From assembly GCA_002633005.1 (NCBI GenBank), contig NMRA01000161.1, positions 419,944-483,943 on the forward strand: 64,000 nucleotides of DNA, read 5' to 3'. The notes below the pieces were generated by a model. That model had not been told where the DNA came from and ran no database searches. It worked only from the letters and a program-made list of their open reading frames with translations. A program made the translations under genes and the position numbers. Every line of letters starts with the position of its first letter. Position 1 is the stretch's first letter. Source of the DNA: Phoronis australis. Its lineage: Eukaryota; Phoronida; Phoronidae. Shown here piece after piece: positions 50,791 through 63,205 of this stretch.

Positions 50791-50948
50791 AGACCAATAA
50801 TCCTTCCAGAGTTCCACTAAACTGTCGAACGCACCATTGTTCGCGCAGATGTCGTTGGTTGGTGCATCAGCCTTCTTGTGATCATCTCAGCAAAACGCAG
50901 ACGACTATCTCTTGGTTGATTTGTTGTTGTAATAACGAAACTAGAAAG

Positions 50949-52640
50949 ATTATTGTCACGGCGTGACAATAACGGACTCTGCGCGTGCACATTTTGAACG
51001 TTACATGACCTTTGCACTAATTGACCTTGTCCGGTGCATTTTAAGCATCTTTAGGAGAATTATTGCAAAGCCCATGGAAAATGTGTTTAACGCTGAGAAT
51101 CACAATTGTCTAACGGTTGACACATCAGAATACTTGCTGATTGAAAAGGTCAAATTTTCAGAAGAAAAATGCACCTAATGACCCCATGTTTGCACTAAAT
51201 GACCTGAAACTTTGAATTCCGATTTGATTTACCAGTGGCAATCAGACCTGTCAATTTGAAGTGTCTAGCACAAAATTTTAGTTTGCACCTAATGACCTTT
51301 GTCCTATTTCACCTGATTGGATGACCCGATTACTTAAAAAAGTAATTTTTAAATTGTCATGTTGACTAGTACCTGTGCACCGAATTTGAAAAAGATAGCT
51401 TTAAAACTGAAGGAGGAGTAGCATTTTGAAAATTATATGACCTTTGCACCAAACGACCTCTTCCGGTACAGTATGGAATGTGGAACCAATCAAAATTTAT
51501 GTACTGTCAAAAGTCATATGCGGAATTTAAAGACCGTACCTGCACCCAATTTGGAGTTATTAAGAATCAAAGTGGGTCGGAAGAAGAATAAGAATAAGAG
51601 CCAGAAATATTATTGTCACGGCGTGACAATAACGGACTCTGCGCGTGCGTATTACTGGAATTATTATGGGAAGTTACTGACAGCAACCCGTTTACCGATA
51701 TGAAAAGGAATTCTTTAAAATTGTAGGAGGAATTACATATTAATATTTTGATGACCTTTCTACTAATTGACCTCTTTCGGTGCATTAGGAGCCACGATGA
51801 GGGAATAATTGTGAACTCGATTAAAAGTGTGGTTAATGCTAAAAATCACAGATGTTTTACTTTAAGCACTTCAGAATACAAGATGAATGAATTGGTCAAA
51901 CTTTCAGAAGAAAAATGCACCTAATGACCCCATGGGTGCACCAAATGACCTGAAAATTTAGAATTCAAACTCAATCGCACTTAGTAAACAGATATGTAAT
52001 TTTGAAGTCTCTAGCTCAATGACCTTTGACCTATTTTTTTCTGATTGGTTAGGCCTATTGCGAAGTAAAGTAGGGTATTCAATTGGCATGTTGACTTATA
52101 CCAGTGTGCTGAAATTGAAAAGAATTCCTTGAAAAACGTAAGACATAACATTTTGAACATTACATGACCTTTGCACTAATTGACCTTATCCGGTGCATTT
52201 TAAGCATCTTTAAGAGAATTATTACAAAGCCCATGGAAAATGTGTTTAACGCTGAGAATTACAGTTGTCTAACGGTTGACACATCAGAATACTTACTGAT
52301 TGAAAAGGTCAAATTTTCAGAAGAAAAATGCACCTAATGACCCCATGTTTGCACTAAATGACCTGAAACTTTGGATTCCGATTTGATTTACCTGTGGCAA
52401 TTAGACCTGTCAATTTGAACTGTCTAGTTCAAAATTTTAGTTTGCACCTAATGAAAAAGATAGCTTTTATACTGAATGAGGAGTAGCATTTTGAAAATTA
52501 TATGACCTTTGCAACAAACGACCTCTTCCGGTGCAATATGGAATAGGATTATATAACCAATCAAAATTTATATACTGTCAAAAGTCATATGCTGAATTTA
52601 AAGACCGTACCTGCACCCAATTTGGAGTTATTAAGCCTCA
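50949..52640 (+). repeat. Array of hairpin-headed, TGACCT-rich repeats
   Basis: A 40-bp head containing the hairpin TATTGTCAC-GGC-GTGACAATA occurs identically at 50949 and 51609. Bodies share blocks such as ACATGACCTTTGCACTAATT, CCGGTGCATTTTAAGCATCT and AAAATGCACCTAATGACCCC. About 51000-51330 is repeated nearly intact at 52155-52460, and the end blocks at 51425-51600 and 52490-52660 match. Both end in GAAGAAGAATAAGAATAAG. No protein is encoded; nested or tandem copies of one non-autonomous element are inferred. Confidence 0.85.
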
Positions 52641-52660
52641 AAGTTGGTCGGAAGAAGAAT

Positions 52661-52873
52661 AAGAATAAGAAGAATAAGAAGAATAAGAATAAAATTGAAG
52701 AAACCCCAGGAACAACAGTACTCTGCGCTTACACGCGCAGAGTAATAAGAATAAGAATAAAATTGAAGAAAACCCAGGAACAACAGTACTCTGCGCTTAC
52801 ACGCGCAGAGTAATAAAATTGAAGAAAACCCAGGAACAACAGTACTCTGCGCTTACACGCGAAGGAGTAATAA
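52661..52873 (+). repeat. Three tandem hairpin units
   Basis: Units of 68 and 56 bp built on AAAATTGAAGAAA.CCCAGG and the hairpin TACTCTGCGC-TTACAC-GCGCAGAGTA (52719-52744, 52787-52812). The third copy (52843 on) has a broken right arm. Confidence 0.93.
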
Positions 52874-53599
52874 TGCTAGCCAACACACCGATCTTCTTTA
52901 ATATCCTGCCAACTACGCCAAATTCTGTTATGTTTTTGTAATAGAATGAAGCAGAAACGTATAAAAAATGTAATGACAGGAATTAAGAATGACGTCACAA
53001 AAGGATGACGTCATGGGAAATTTTAACATCACAACACCACCGAAATTGTCCAGAGATTCCAAATCTTCAGTTCTGTTATCACCATATCTGCACTTTTGTA
53101 TATATTTTATGATTTGAGTTCTAATAAAGACTGAACTTTAATGGCACGTTAAATGTTAAGTGTTCCTGTATTGTGGTAAGTTTAGGGATGGGCTCACAAT
53201 GAACTTAACTAATTAAATTTAGCTGGCGATCAAAATCTATCACTGTTTTGGTACTTCAAGTTCAAGTTATCACCCCGTTCCCGGTAAGAAAAAAAATCAA
53301 GTGGGCAGAAGCATTAAAAATTAAATAAGGAAAACCAACCTGGAGCTTATCGTTCCATTAGGAAGTGGCTCTTTGTGAAGATAACACAAGTTATCCTTTT
53401 TAGTCATTTTGTAATATTTATAATGTACCAAGTTAAAACTACTCTCCAGAGTTACCGGCTATAACTCTGCAAATGTCAGAGTAAATCAAATCTTGGGGGT
53501 ACTAACAACAACCATTGTTGAGTCAGTAATGCTAACAATTACCTTTCCACTTCATTAGGTCAGACCTAATTCAATAGAAATAGGCTGAATAGGCATCGT
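52874..53599. other. Intergenic DNA
   Basis: AT-rich, with AATAAA-like words near 53120. No ORF or repeat with a second copy seen. Confidence 0.5.
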
Positions 53600-54470
53600 A
53601 AAAGTTGTCTTGGGCTTAGGGAATCATGTTTGCCATGTGAGCCCATATTAACTCAGTGTTTGCTGACAGGAAGCTATCTCTATTGTATATTCTATGGTCA
53701 GATGTTAGGGAAATCTTTATTTAACTATTCATATATATTATTCGAATCATTGGTTCTGCGCAACATTCGTCGTGACGGTTTTGTTGTGGAAGTGTAACCT
53801 GACTTCGCGATCCCCTACGAGCTAGTACTGTAAGTAGATTTTCAGTTTTGGGTCTAATTCACCAAAATAATCACGTGCACATTAGTTTAATTTCTAAGTT
53901 TGGCTGGTTTATGTTCGTGATGTCGTCAGTCAGGCGGCGACGGGCCTGATCGGGTTCCGAGCCACTGGCCGAGATAACAAACGTTTTTGTGTGTTTAGAA
54001 CTGAAAAAAAAATCACAAGTGTAACATTACAACACACAGCAGTGTTCTCTAGTGTGTGTATTTCACGGACGAATAATTCGATTTTATCACCAAACAGGGC
54101 CCAAAACTCTCGCGACCGACCTTGGTAAATTGGCCTACCGAACTTTGTAGGCTACGGTACGTTCCAGTACCTAACCCGTAACAGCGAAAAAAACAGCACA
54201 TTTGTTCAATAACTCGATGTATTTGTAAGGGTTTTACATCGAATTTTTAAAACGATGAATTCAACCAATAAGCTGACTCCAATAAGCTGACTCCAATAAG
54301 CTGAACAGACTGCGTTCGAACCTCTGACGTCATTGGTTAATTTCAACATTTCCGCCTGCTGTGATGTGTCAGGTAAGAGAGCCGTACTTGCTGTTATTGA
54401 GTGGAAATACTCTATCTATATAAATACAAAATATGCTGTTTTTGGGTGGCATTCTCCTTTAAGCCATACC
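53600..54470 (-). repeat. Interspersed repeat, copy 2
   Basis: Reverse-orientation homologue of 16574-17430, starting (minus strand) at GGCTTAAAGGAGAATGCCAC. It carries a private 14-bp tandem (AATAAGCTGACTCC) at 54267-54304 that copy 1 lacks. Confidence 0.8.
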
Positions 54471-55425
54471 ATAGATTATAGACAACAGATTCGCAACTCT
54501 GACATTCGATATATTCTAGAGGAGGTGACACCCTCTAAACATAGCAAGCTCAGCTTCCGGTTAGTGTATGGGGGCACAGAACAGGCGTGCGTTCAGTTGA
54601 CGCTAGGACCTACGCTAGGACCTAGCTAAAACCTAGTCAAAGTCACGTGTTCTCATTTAAAATGCACGGCAATATCTCACGTAATCTCGCAAAGTCTAGC
54701 TTTTTAGCGAGGTCCTAGCGTTACTGAACGGGAGGCAGTTCTTACACACGTCAATGGACTCCCCACCCTTTCTTCACTCTGTCAAAAACTGCATGAGTCA
54801 TTTAACATTACAACCCCTACAGACGAGCACAAAAATTTTGTTATCTCTTGATTTTTCCCATTTCAATCCTACTGAAAAACAAATTGGACTAAGAAAAAGG
54901 GGCAAAAGTCGGCACTTTTCACTCCAAAACCAAACCTTCCATGCCGATGCTAGACTAAAGGTAACACGAGATTCTGAAAGGAAACGTCTTATCAATTTCA
55001 AAAATTTGTTCCAAAAGTAATGTCAACCAAGTAGGTTTTTTTGCAAATCTGGCTTGTTTGAGGACTCTCTGAAATCGCAGCAGCAATTTCCCGGTCGCTA
55101 CTCAGCAATTCACAATTACAACAGGGGGCCGCCGTCTTAAAGAAGAGTGCAGCTACAGCCGTGCAAGTGATCCCTTTTCGTTCTCAGCATGTTCTCAAAT
55201 ACAAACAAAACACATTCACTTGGCCTACATGCAATACCTAACTAAAAGTGTCCCCCAGCCTGGCCTACCCCTACGGATTTTAATATTTTAGGAGTGCAAG
55301 CTGGCTGCGGCTGCATTTTTTAAATGTTTATAACAAAATCTTCAATACAAGGAATATACACAACCCAGGAAGCGCCAAGAGGCACTAATTCTGGGTTACA
55401 AAAGTACAAAGAACTCGATATACAA
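54471..55425. other. Intergenic DNA
   Basis: Nothing recognised beyond a short CCTAGG-type duplicated word (GCTAGGACCT twice near 54600-54625). The left end may include the 3' tail of the LINE described next. Confidence 0.5.
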
Positions 55426-56220
55426 TTATTTTACACAAATACATGAATGAAAAACTGGTTTAAGATTACAATGACATATGATTACAAATGTAAATAAATC
55501 ATTTTCATACACATGTATACAAATATATCCACTTACACAAAGAGATTTAACAATATAAAGAAATTTTGATACTATTTCGAATAAGTACATATTTTCATTT
55601 GGGTTGAGTTCTTGACATCCATATAGAAAAAAAATAATTTTGTTGTACAATTGCGGAATTTCAGAATATTTTTTGTAAATATTGGGGTATTGTTCGAGTG
55701 TCTGGAAAAGTCGTACCCTCTGCTCCTTACATAACTCACAAGCAAAGAAAATATGCCTGGGTGTCTCCACAGCAATACGGAGGCGAAATATTATTAAAAC
55801 TATGTCTAAATTTCTCGTTGTTTAGTAATAGACGCATCTTGTTCTGTATAGAGTTATTTCATGGTCCCGAGTAAGTTGGAATAACGTGAATGGGACTGGC
55901 AAGTCTTGAGTAGTGGTATGCATTTTAAAGATAGTTTTGAGAGTGACAATTGAAGTGCTTCTTTTATTTTGGATGGAAAGGTATTCCATTTGTCAATGCA
56001 AGTTATTATCGTAGGTCTCCTGAAGGCTTGGCTGAGGGAAGATGGAATAGTCTGCATATTACTTTGCCGCAGTCCTGTTCTCGTATTGGGTCTTTTGTAG
56101 GAGTCAAAGAGGATAATTGTTTATGTTGCTTAAGACTTTGAATGCATACATGGACAGGTGGTGTTTACGACGGGTTGCTAAATTGCTCCAGCTGAGACTA
56201 TTTAGAACCTTGATTATTGG
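55426..56220 (-). pseudogene. C-terminal remnant of a non-LTR (LINE) reverse transcriptase
   Basis: Read right to left on the minus strand: LNSLSWSNLATRRKHHLSMY with AFKVL (the post-RT 'W..L..RR..H....FK' segment), then a WNTFPSKIKEAL stretch (usual WN.LP..I..A), NKMRLLLNNEKFRH, and VETPRHIFFACELCKEQR (the C-terminal zinc-ribbon-like end common in LINE ORF2). These pieces are in different frames with internal stops, so the copy is dead. The catalytic RT core is not present here. Clade not decided (CR1/L2-like in style). Confidence 0.78.
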
Positions 56221-58814
56221 GGACAAATAAAACAACAACATAATATTTATTTTAAGTTGTATTGGGAATTTGTACACAAATCAGGTAAGCAACTTGGTTC
56301 ACAAAATATGAGTGTCAGTAAGAAGACTTAGCACCGCATCAAATTTGTTCAACGAATAATCTATAGCTAAGCAAATGGACAAATAACATTTGTGCCTGCG
56401 AAGTCGGGAAAAGGTGAACTCACATCTAGTCAGTAAATGCATGTAAGCCAAGGGTTCATGTTTCATGAAGGTTTAGTCTAGAAAGTTCCATTACTGGCAG
56501 GGGGTAATCACCACTATGCAACAAGTTACTATGTAATTACATAAGAGATAAACCACACTCAGGCCATGACAATGAACTATGGGCCAATTAATGAACACTC
56601 CAACTGAGCCGGGGCTATGATACAGTAATCCCAGGGTTCTTTGGTGACGAAATTTTAGGAGGTATGTCAGGCACTGTTGCGTGAAATAAAAGTTAACAGC
56701 ATGAACAGTTCCAAGACTTTGAAATCATAAATTAATAATCCTGAGTAAAAATAAGCCAGACACTACCGGTAATCTGAGATCGATACGCCTAAGCGGGGAG
56801 AAGTACCCCGCTAATGTTACTGTGATACGCTTTCGAAAACTTGGCGCGGTACCTGTAAAGTTTACTAAAAGCCCAATTAATGTGTAGTGGCTACCGAGTT
56901 TCGAATGAAAACAACCCTACTTACAGCACACATCACGAATTTTTGCCGACTGGCCATCAGCCGACCCGCTAGTCGGCAGTTGCGAAATAGGTTGTCAGGC
57001 GAATACCGCTTTGCGTGCAGATGCATATTCGTCTCGGCACAGGGTCAACTAAATTAACCTAGTTTTGCTGTGTTTCCATTACATCAGTTCACATCGGTTG
57101 TGTTCATTGACGCCACTAATTCGAAGGCTGGAGGCAACATTGGATTAAGGACAATTGGAATAAGTTTTGGATTACAAAACGTTAAAGTTTTCTTTACATT
57201 TGATCTTTTGGCTCAGACGTTAACAAATGACATTAGATTGGCTGCTTCCCAGTCAATACAACGCCGTAGTCATTTTGTAAACTCTGATTTTTTACTTTCT
57301 TCGCCCGCACTTGTTTTTAGTTTGTGTTACGCCGAACTGCATCTTTTTGTGTGTTTAAAATTCCTCACGGGTCTCCTATTACGTGCCCATGATGATGGGA
57401 TAGTGAATGAGTTGTTGCACCGAAGAGTTTGATCCGGAGATTTTATTTTCACGGTATTAAGCTAACCCTTGCAGTAAAGACGCGAAATACACAGAACTTT
57501 ATGTCCTAAGCCCACGGACTTGGAAGGCTCTAACTTCGAAATCATGTGGTTACGATTTCCACGAACTTAGACAGTGACATCAAACACGGAATGACCATTG
57601 TTGAGGCTACTACCAATTTTAGCTTTGCGCATTCATGCGGCATAGGTGACGGTAAAATTTGCTCTAGTAGTTACAGTACATGCACCAGTTGGTCGCTGAC
57701 GTTGTTCCAAAAACAAATATTTTCTGTCAACGACATATTGACAAACTGTATAAAATAAAACAATTTTGAACGGTAAGATGCGAATACGTGGTGATGAGGT
57801 ATTTGTCTCTATACTATGCGGCATCTGTGCGTGAATCTTTGGTAAAGCGAATGCGATGTCGAAAGAAATGAAAGAAAATACACCAAGGTACACTTTTTGA
57901 GAAGCAAAACGTCTGGTGATGTTTATAGCGCATTATTTGGCCTCCTTAGGTAGTAACTGACGCTGAATGACATCTGGCATCTAAGGCTGCAAAATAAAAA
58001 TATCATGCTTGTATTGCCCACCCCCNGAGTTCTGCACCTTCCAATGAGTAACCACGCCAGCTTTGGTTCCGTTTCAGACCTAAGATCGCAGAATCATTCT
58101 TCTGTGGTCAGCTGTAACGAGACCTACAATTTTTTGGGACGGTGCTTACTCTTAAAAAAACTTCCAGCATGAGAGCGCTTTGTCAGAAATGCCAAGCACA
58201 TGCAGCGTTGTAAGACGGAGATTTTTTTCGTTTCCCTATGTCCACAGAAGTGCTTTGAGGAGCGTGTAGAACGGTTCATTTCGCTTTTCTACACGACTAT
58301 GGCAAACACGGTGTTTTGAAAAAGTCCATTTTGAGTGCATTTTCAAAAATTAACATGTTTGGTTGATTCATTCAGTCAGTGCCACGTCGTGCCTCAAATG
58401 AAGGTGTGAGTTGCCGGTTCCGTACCAATTATCATCGTCATACCACGTCATTTCCCGCCAAACTACGGCCAGTCAATGAATGTATATTGTGTTTATCGAA
58501 ATACCTTTAGGCAATCATTAGTTTTAGAAGAATTAGTAAAGTTTGTCTTGCATAGCGTTTTAAGACGCATGTTCATATTAACGTCATTCAGCATTTAATT
58601 CCAAAATCCAACAGCGCCAACGCCACGGATATTTGTCAATATTGATATATGTAACCCTCCTCTTGTTGCAACAACTAACTACACATGGTTTCTAGAACGT
58701 TCTAAAGTTTCAATTTACGTTTATCAATTATAACAGACGAAACGTGATGTAATTACAGAAATTTATAAGTAGTATTAGAATCATGGCTGCAGGACGGGAT
58801 TAAACTGGAACCCT
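56221..58814. other. Intergenic DNA
   Basis: An ORF at 57070-57432 (+) has hydrophobic stretches but no recognisable domain. One N at 58026 after a C-run. No other structure seen. Confidence 0.5.
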
Positions 58815-59171
58815 TTGGTACATGTACATCACTTCGGGGCGGCATGTAGCACAAGTTTATTATTAATTAAATTGCGTTTTAATTGCCTGACTTACCCCCG
58901 TATCCCCTTGCCGGTTATACAATCCAAGGTAAAAGATGATATAGAGTTGGTGACAATGGGTGTGACAAATACAAAGTCAAGACTGACAAAGTCATCCGAC
59001 ATTTTTGATGTACAAGAGAATAGCGACTTTGTAAGAACAATTATTGTCGTAAATATACCAATGTACGTATTGGTGGTTTCTTCAGAAGAGAGGCAGGCAG
59101 AGGCTTTGAAGGCAGAGGTGTGTCAACAAAAGGCGCCATGGGTTAGCGTGATAAACTTTATCGTCAGGTAG
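58815..59171 (+). CDS. Unidentified ORF, possibly coding
   Basis: The 3' half (from about 58920) has coding-like composition: KVKDDIELVTMGVTNTKSRL, SSDIFDVQENSDFVRTIIVV, ERQAEALKAEVCQQKAP. It faintly recalls the end of a vWA domain (strand, helix, D.F.V....FV) but lacks firm motifs. No clear splice borders. Could be chance. Confidence 0.2.
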   Translation: MVHVHHFGAACSTSLLLIKLRFNCLTYPRIPLPVIQSKVKDDIELVTMGVTNTKSRLTKSSDIFDVQENSDFVRTIIVVNIPMYVLVVSSEERQAEALKAEVCQQKAPWVSVINFIVR

Positions 59172-61748
59172 CAGTTAATAAAACGTGAATTAAATTGATG
59201 TATTTCATATCATTTGGTCAAATTGTGTAGCAATTGTCCTTGTAGGCCTAGTGTTGTACAGCACAATAGAATACACATGTACTTTAAGAGTTATCGTTGT
59301 TATATTTTCCGGATCTATGAACATTACAGCCATTATAATATCACATTAACTCGGCTAATGTTAAACAACAAAATCAGTCAACATAATGCAAAGTACACCA
59401 ATAATATTTGCATACAAAGAGGTGCTATTCGAACCAAAACATTCACTTTTAAAACACTTGTAGCAGTCTTGTCATATTCAGAGCACTGGTAGGCATGTCA
59501 CTTACTGCTGTGACTATGTCATGTGAATCAGTGCATTATTTTGTCCTTCAGTCCTTTTCTTGCTTTTTCCTGAGTGGAATCTCATGGGTTGCAACAGTAC
59601 CCCTGACCTCTCTCTGCAGTTTCTTTGTAGGTCTGAAAGGAAACAATGAAACACTGTTATATTTGCTGTTGCATTATGCAACTCCCAGCAGCGTCCTCAA
59701 ATTGGAATTAACACAGGCTGAAGTGTGCATAGCTTCCTGATGCTTCACATGTGTTGAAGTAATTGCAGCTATCACCTGGAATTCAAAAAAGGCAAGGCTG
59801 CCTGTACGTAATTTAAGGCAAAACAGTAGCTTGTACATTAGCAATTTTCACTTGTAGAATGGTTTTTGTTTTCTGAGGTCACATATCTGAATTTGTGAGT
59901 AATTGCTTATCTCTGTACATATGAAGTTGCTGGTTGAAAATTGTCTTATGTTTTAAGAACAAGTTTTGTAGTGAAAATGACTCGCCATATCCAGTAAGTA
60001 TCGTGACATGATGCTGTCTGAGCCCACGAGGCATGTCATTAGTGCAAAGGTCACCTATTTGCATTTTTTTTTTGTTTTCACATTTACAAGTTGTCAGTGA
60101 ATACAGCTGCACCTTGTTGATATTCAAAAAGCATTGTTGTTTAGTTCCTGTAATACATTAGTACAGTTAGGAGCATGCAATTACATCTTTAAGAGGTTTA
60201 AGAAAATTTTGCGACCAGGATATTCTTCAGAAGAAATGGGCACTAGTGTACCTCCTTGAACCTATTTCAATAAGCCACCCGTTACTTATTATGTAAACTT
60301 TTGAAGTATACCCTGACTGGAATAAAGTGACTCGTTTCAAAACCTGACTCAAATGGGTGCTTGAATTCAATACCAGAGAGGCTTACAGAATGAACACCCA
60401 AAAGAAATACCCACTGGAGAAACAGCCATTTATTTCTTATTCAAAGCAAAGGTATTTAAACAGTAATGCAATTGAAAACCATATACTGTCAATTCAGGCG
60501 GCCCAAATTCGACAAAAACCTTGCCCAATTCGATGCCAAAATAGGTGAAAATCACCCTTTTAATTGGCACGTCACCCACCCACACCATGGAATGTCATTC
60601 AGATACTGAATGGCCCTTGTTCTAAAAACAAAATTTTGTAAGAAGCCTTTGGTTATCAAACCATATTATATTATAATAACAAAATAGATATCAGTATAGA
60701 CATATTTAAATATGCCAGACATTATTTAATGTTGCTATGTGTATTGTATTGCCATTTCCATTTTGGGTTACAAAATGAGTCCTTGTTTTAAAGTGATCCG
60801 GGAACACTTGAAAAACATATTTCAGAGTCGAGCGCTAGTGGATAAACCAGTGACCTGCCGCTAAGAGCACGCGCTGATGAAGATACCACAGCTAACACTC
60901 GATCGCTTCGCAATCAGGAGGTGAAAACACTCCCATGACGCAGTTCTAAATTCCAGGTAAGGATGCCTTATTTCGATGGACGGAATTTGAATTGTTTTCA
61001 TCCCCTGATAGTGGGTTGCAGAGAAATTTAGAACGAGGTCAACATCGAACTTTCTGTGGCTACCAATCGTGTTGACATAAGTTTGAAGTGTCAGAACGAT
61101 AGACTGAATGCGCGGGATGTCTATGATTCCTGTTCTTCAGATGACGAAAAAATTGCTATCGGCATAAAGAACGACAGTGGGAAATTCATTTTGAGGTGGA
61201 CACCTGTTTCCAAGAATAAATATTAATATGGACAGCACACAAACGAAATAGTTTGAAAGCGTATAATTATGTCTATAGATATTATAGCACCATGCATTTT
61301 TCATTAATTTTTACTCACAGTTGCGCTCCTGGTCAATCTTTAAAGCTTCCTTTCTCTCCGTGTACTCCTAGTATCCTTCCCGTCGCAATCATTTATAACT
61401 TCAGTCAACTTCTCAACGGAAAATTTAACGTCTTTAATAACGATAGCCCATCACTGAGTTTTCCCATGCTCAACTGTCAAATCATTCACTAGTTGTACTC
61501 TGTAGTCTCAACCTCCGCGTTGAGGTTGAGGTATCGTGAAACAACGCCGTCGGGTGAGAGAAGTTGCACCGAATAATTGGAATTGGCTGCAGTTCTTTCC
61601 CTTAGAGTACCCAAACTCAACTGCGCCGTTTTCTTGGCAAGTCACCTTGCCTGCCTACATTGTTCTGAGCATTGAAGACATCGGCCTTTTCCTCCGCTAA
61701 TCAACCTTTTATCTGCTATAGAAACGTTGCGCCTGATTTTTTACCATT
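59172..61748. other. Intergenic DNA
   Basis: No domain, RNA or repeat with a second copy recognised. Confidence 0.5.
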
Positions 61749-62215
61749 TTAGCACACTTTGTGGCTCTCAAGCATATCCCGGGCCTGCTGTAAGTCTAAC
61801 GTTAGATATTTCGGTAAAAATCGCACACAGGTAAAATTAGCAATGTCACAATCGTATTTCTCAATTCCGCCACAGTATGCATACTTGGAAGTTAGTTTTT
61901 CTAGGTGTTCTCCCAAATGAATCCACAACAGTTGTTCATCATTAAGTGCCTCAAATTCCTCGCCAAAGATAGTTCCGTCAACACAAAACGCTTCCTTGCC
62001 ATTCTTCAAAATTTGTGTATACGCGCTTGATTCGAAGGACCCGCAGTAGCTGTGGCTGGAATGTCGACAGCTTCACGACTAAATCTACAGCTAACTCCTT
62101 ATGAAATTCTTCATACTTCAAAATTCTTGTTTGCAGGTGCTGATAGTTGCCTTCAATGGTTTTCATAATAAGAGACTAGAAATCCGAGTTATCATACACA
62201 CCCACTGACCTGCTG
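61749..62215 (-). pseudogene. Unidentified intronless coding remnant, about 155 codons
   Basis: On the minus strand an ATG near 62222 opens MEGSSRSVGVYDNSDF, hits a TAG, and continues in the same frame as SLIMKTIEGNYQHLQTRILK and KYEEFHKELAVDL. Near 61990-62060 the frame changes and goes on as QILKNGKEAFCVDGTIFGEE, then NDEQLLWIHLGEHLEKL and LTLDLQQARDMLESHKVC to a TAA. The composition is strongly protein-like over both parts. One stop plus one frameshift without introns suggests a processed pseudogene, or sequencing errors in a real single-exon gene. Family not recognised. Confidence 0.5.
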
Positions 62216-63205
62216 CTGCCTTCCATTTTCACTGGTCACTCTGCTACAGCCGACTTGCGCAATAGCCGAATTAGTGAGCACATTGTGGTCACGTGCCGGG
62301 TACAGGCCCATGAGACAAGTTGAAGCAACAAATTAAGTACAAATTCACAAACCCTTTACATGCACACTTAAATGCGCAAAACTGCTCCTGTATTTGTTAA
62401 ACCAATAATTTAATGCTCAAGCTACATGTATACAACGAGTGCGTGGTGAAACACAACATTGACCTTGCACAACCCATGGACTCCTTGCACCAGGACCTTA
62501 GTTAGCGGGGGGAGGGCGCTTGCTACCCAAAAAAATTGCAGGCCTCGGGGTCAAATCGTCGCAACTGACAAAGGCGTGGGCCGGGGCTGGGTAAAGACAA
62601 AAAAAAGACTGCGAATACTGTGTATGGTTTACCCTTTGAGGGCCCCGGCCAAGACAATTGTTGTTAGGGTATCCGTTTTTGCAGCATAGGTCGTCTAAAC
62701 GCACTTGAAAACGTGCACTTAATCATTCATACATGTATTTCGAAAATTCGAGAAACTTTGTAAAGCGAAAGTTTTACGGAGCGCATTAATTCAGTCACTG
62801 AATTTTTAACTTCAATAAAACAAATTTTGCGAATGCAAAACTATATTTTTCCAGAGGTCTCTCTCTCTCTCTTTGGCAAGGGATAACGGACACAACTGTA
62901 GCTCTATTTTCTTCGTTTTTTCGAAATTGTAAATCACTTGAAAAATTTGATGACCTTACAGATAACATTAGTTGCTGCGCATTTCCTGACTTCTGAAAAT
63001 ATAGATCTTTTCTTATTAAAGGGCAAAGTCCTTGAAGCCGATGGTTTGGTGAGCTGCCTGAAGAAACATGACTTGTATTATCTCAATTTATGACCCACAA
63101 GGCGTGACTGCACAAAGCCCTTTCAAATTAGTGTAGATAAGCCGGTGGAGCGTGAGACCCATGAGGTCCCACTCAAGTCCTCACGACAATTCAACGTTAT
63201 GGGCT
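62216..63205. other. Intergenic DNA
   Basis: A CT-dinucleotide run at 62859-62872. The ORFs at 62459-62704 on both strands are not recognisable. Nothing else seen. Confidence 0.5.

Noticed and set aside
57070-57432. A 120-residue hydrophobic ORF
   Set aside because: Starts from a non-committal context, no recognisable family and no exon borders.
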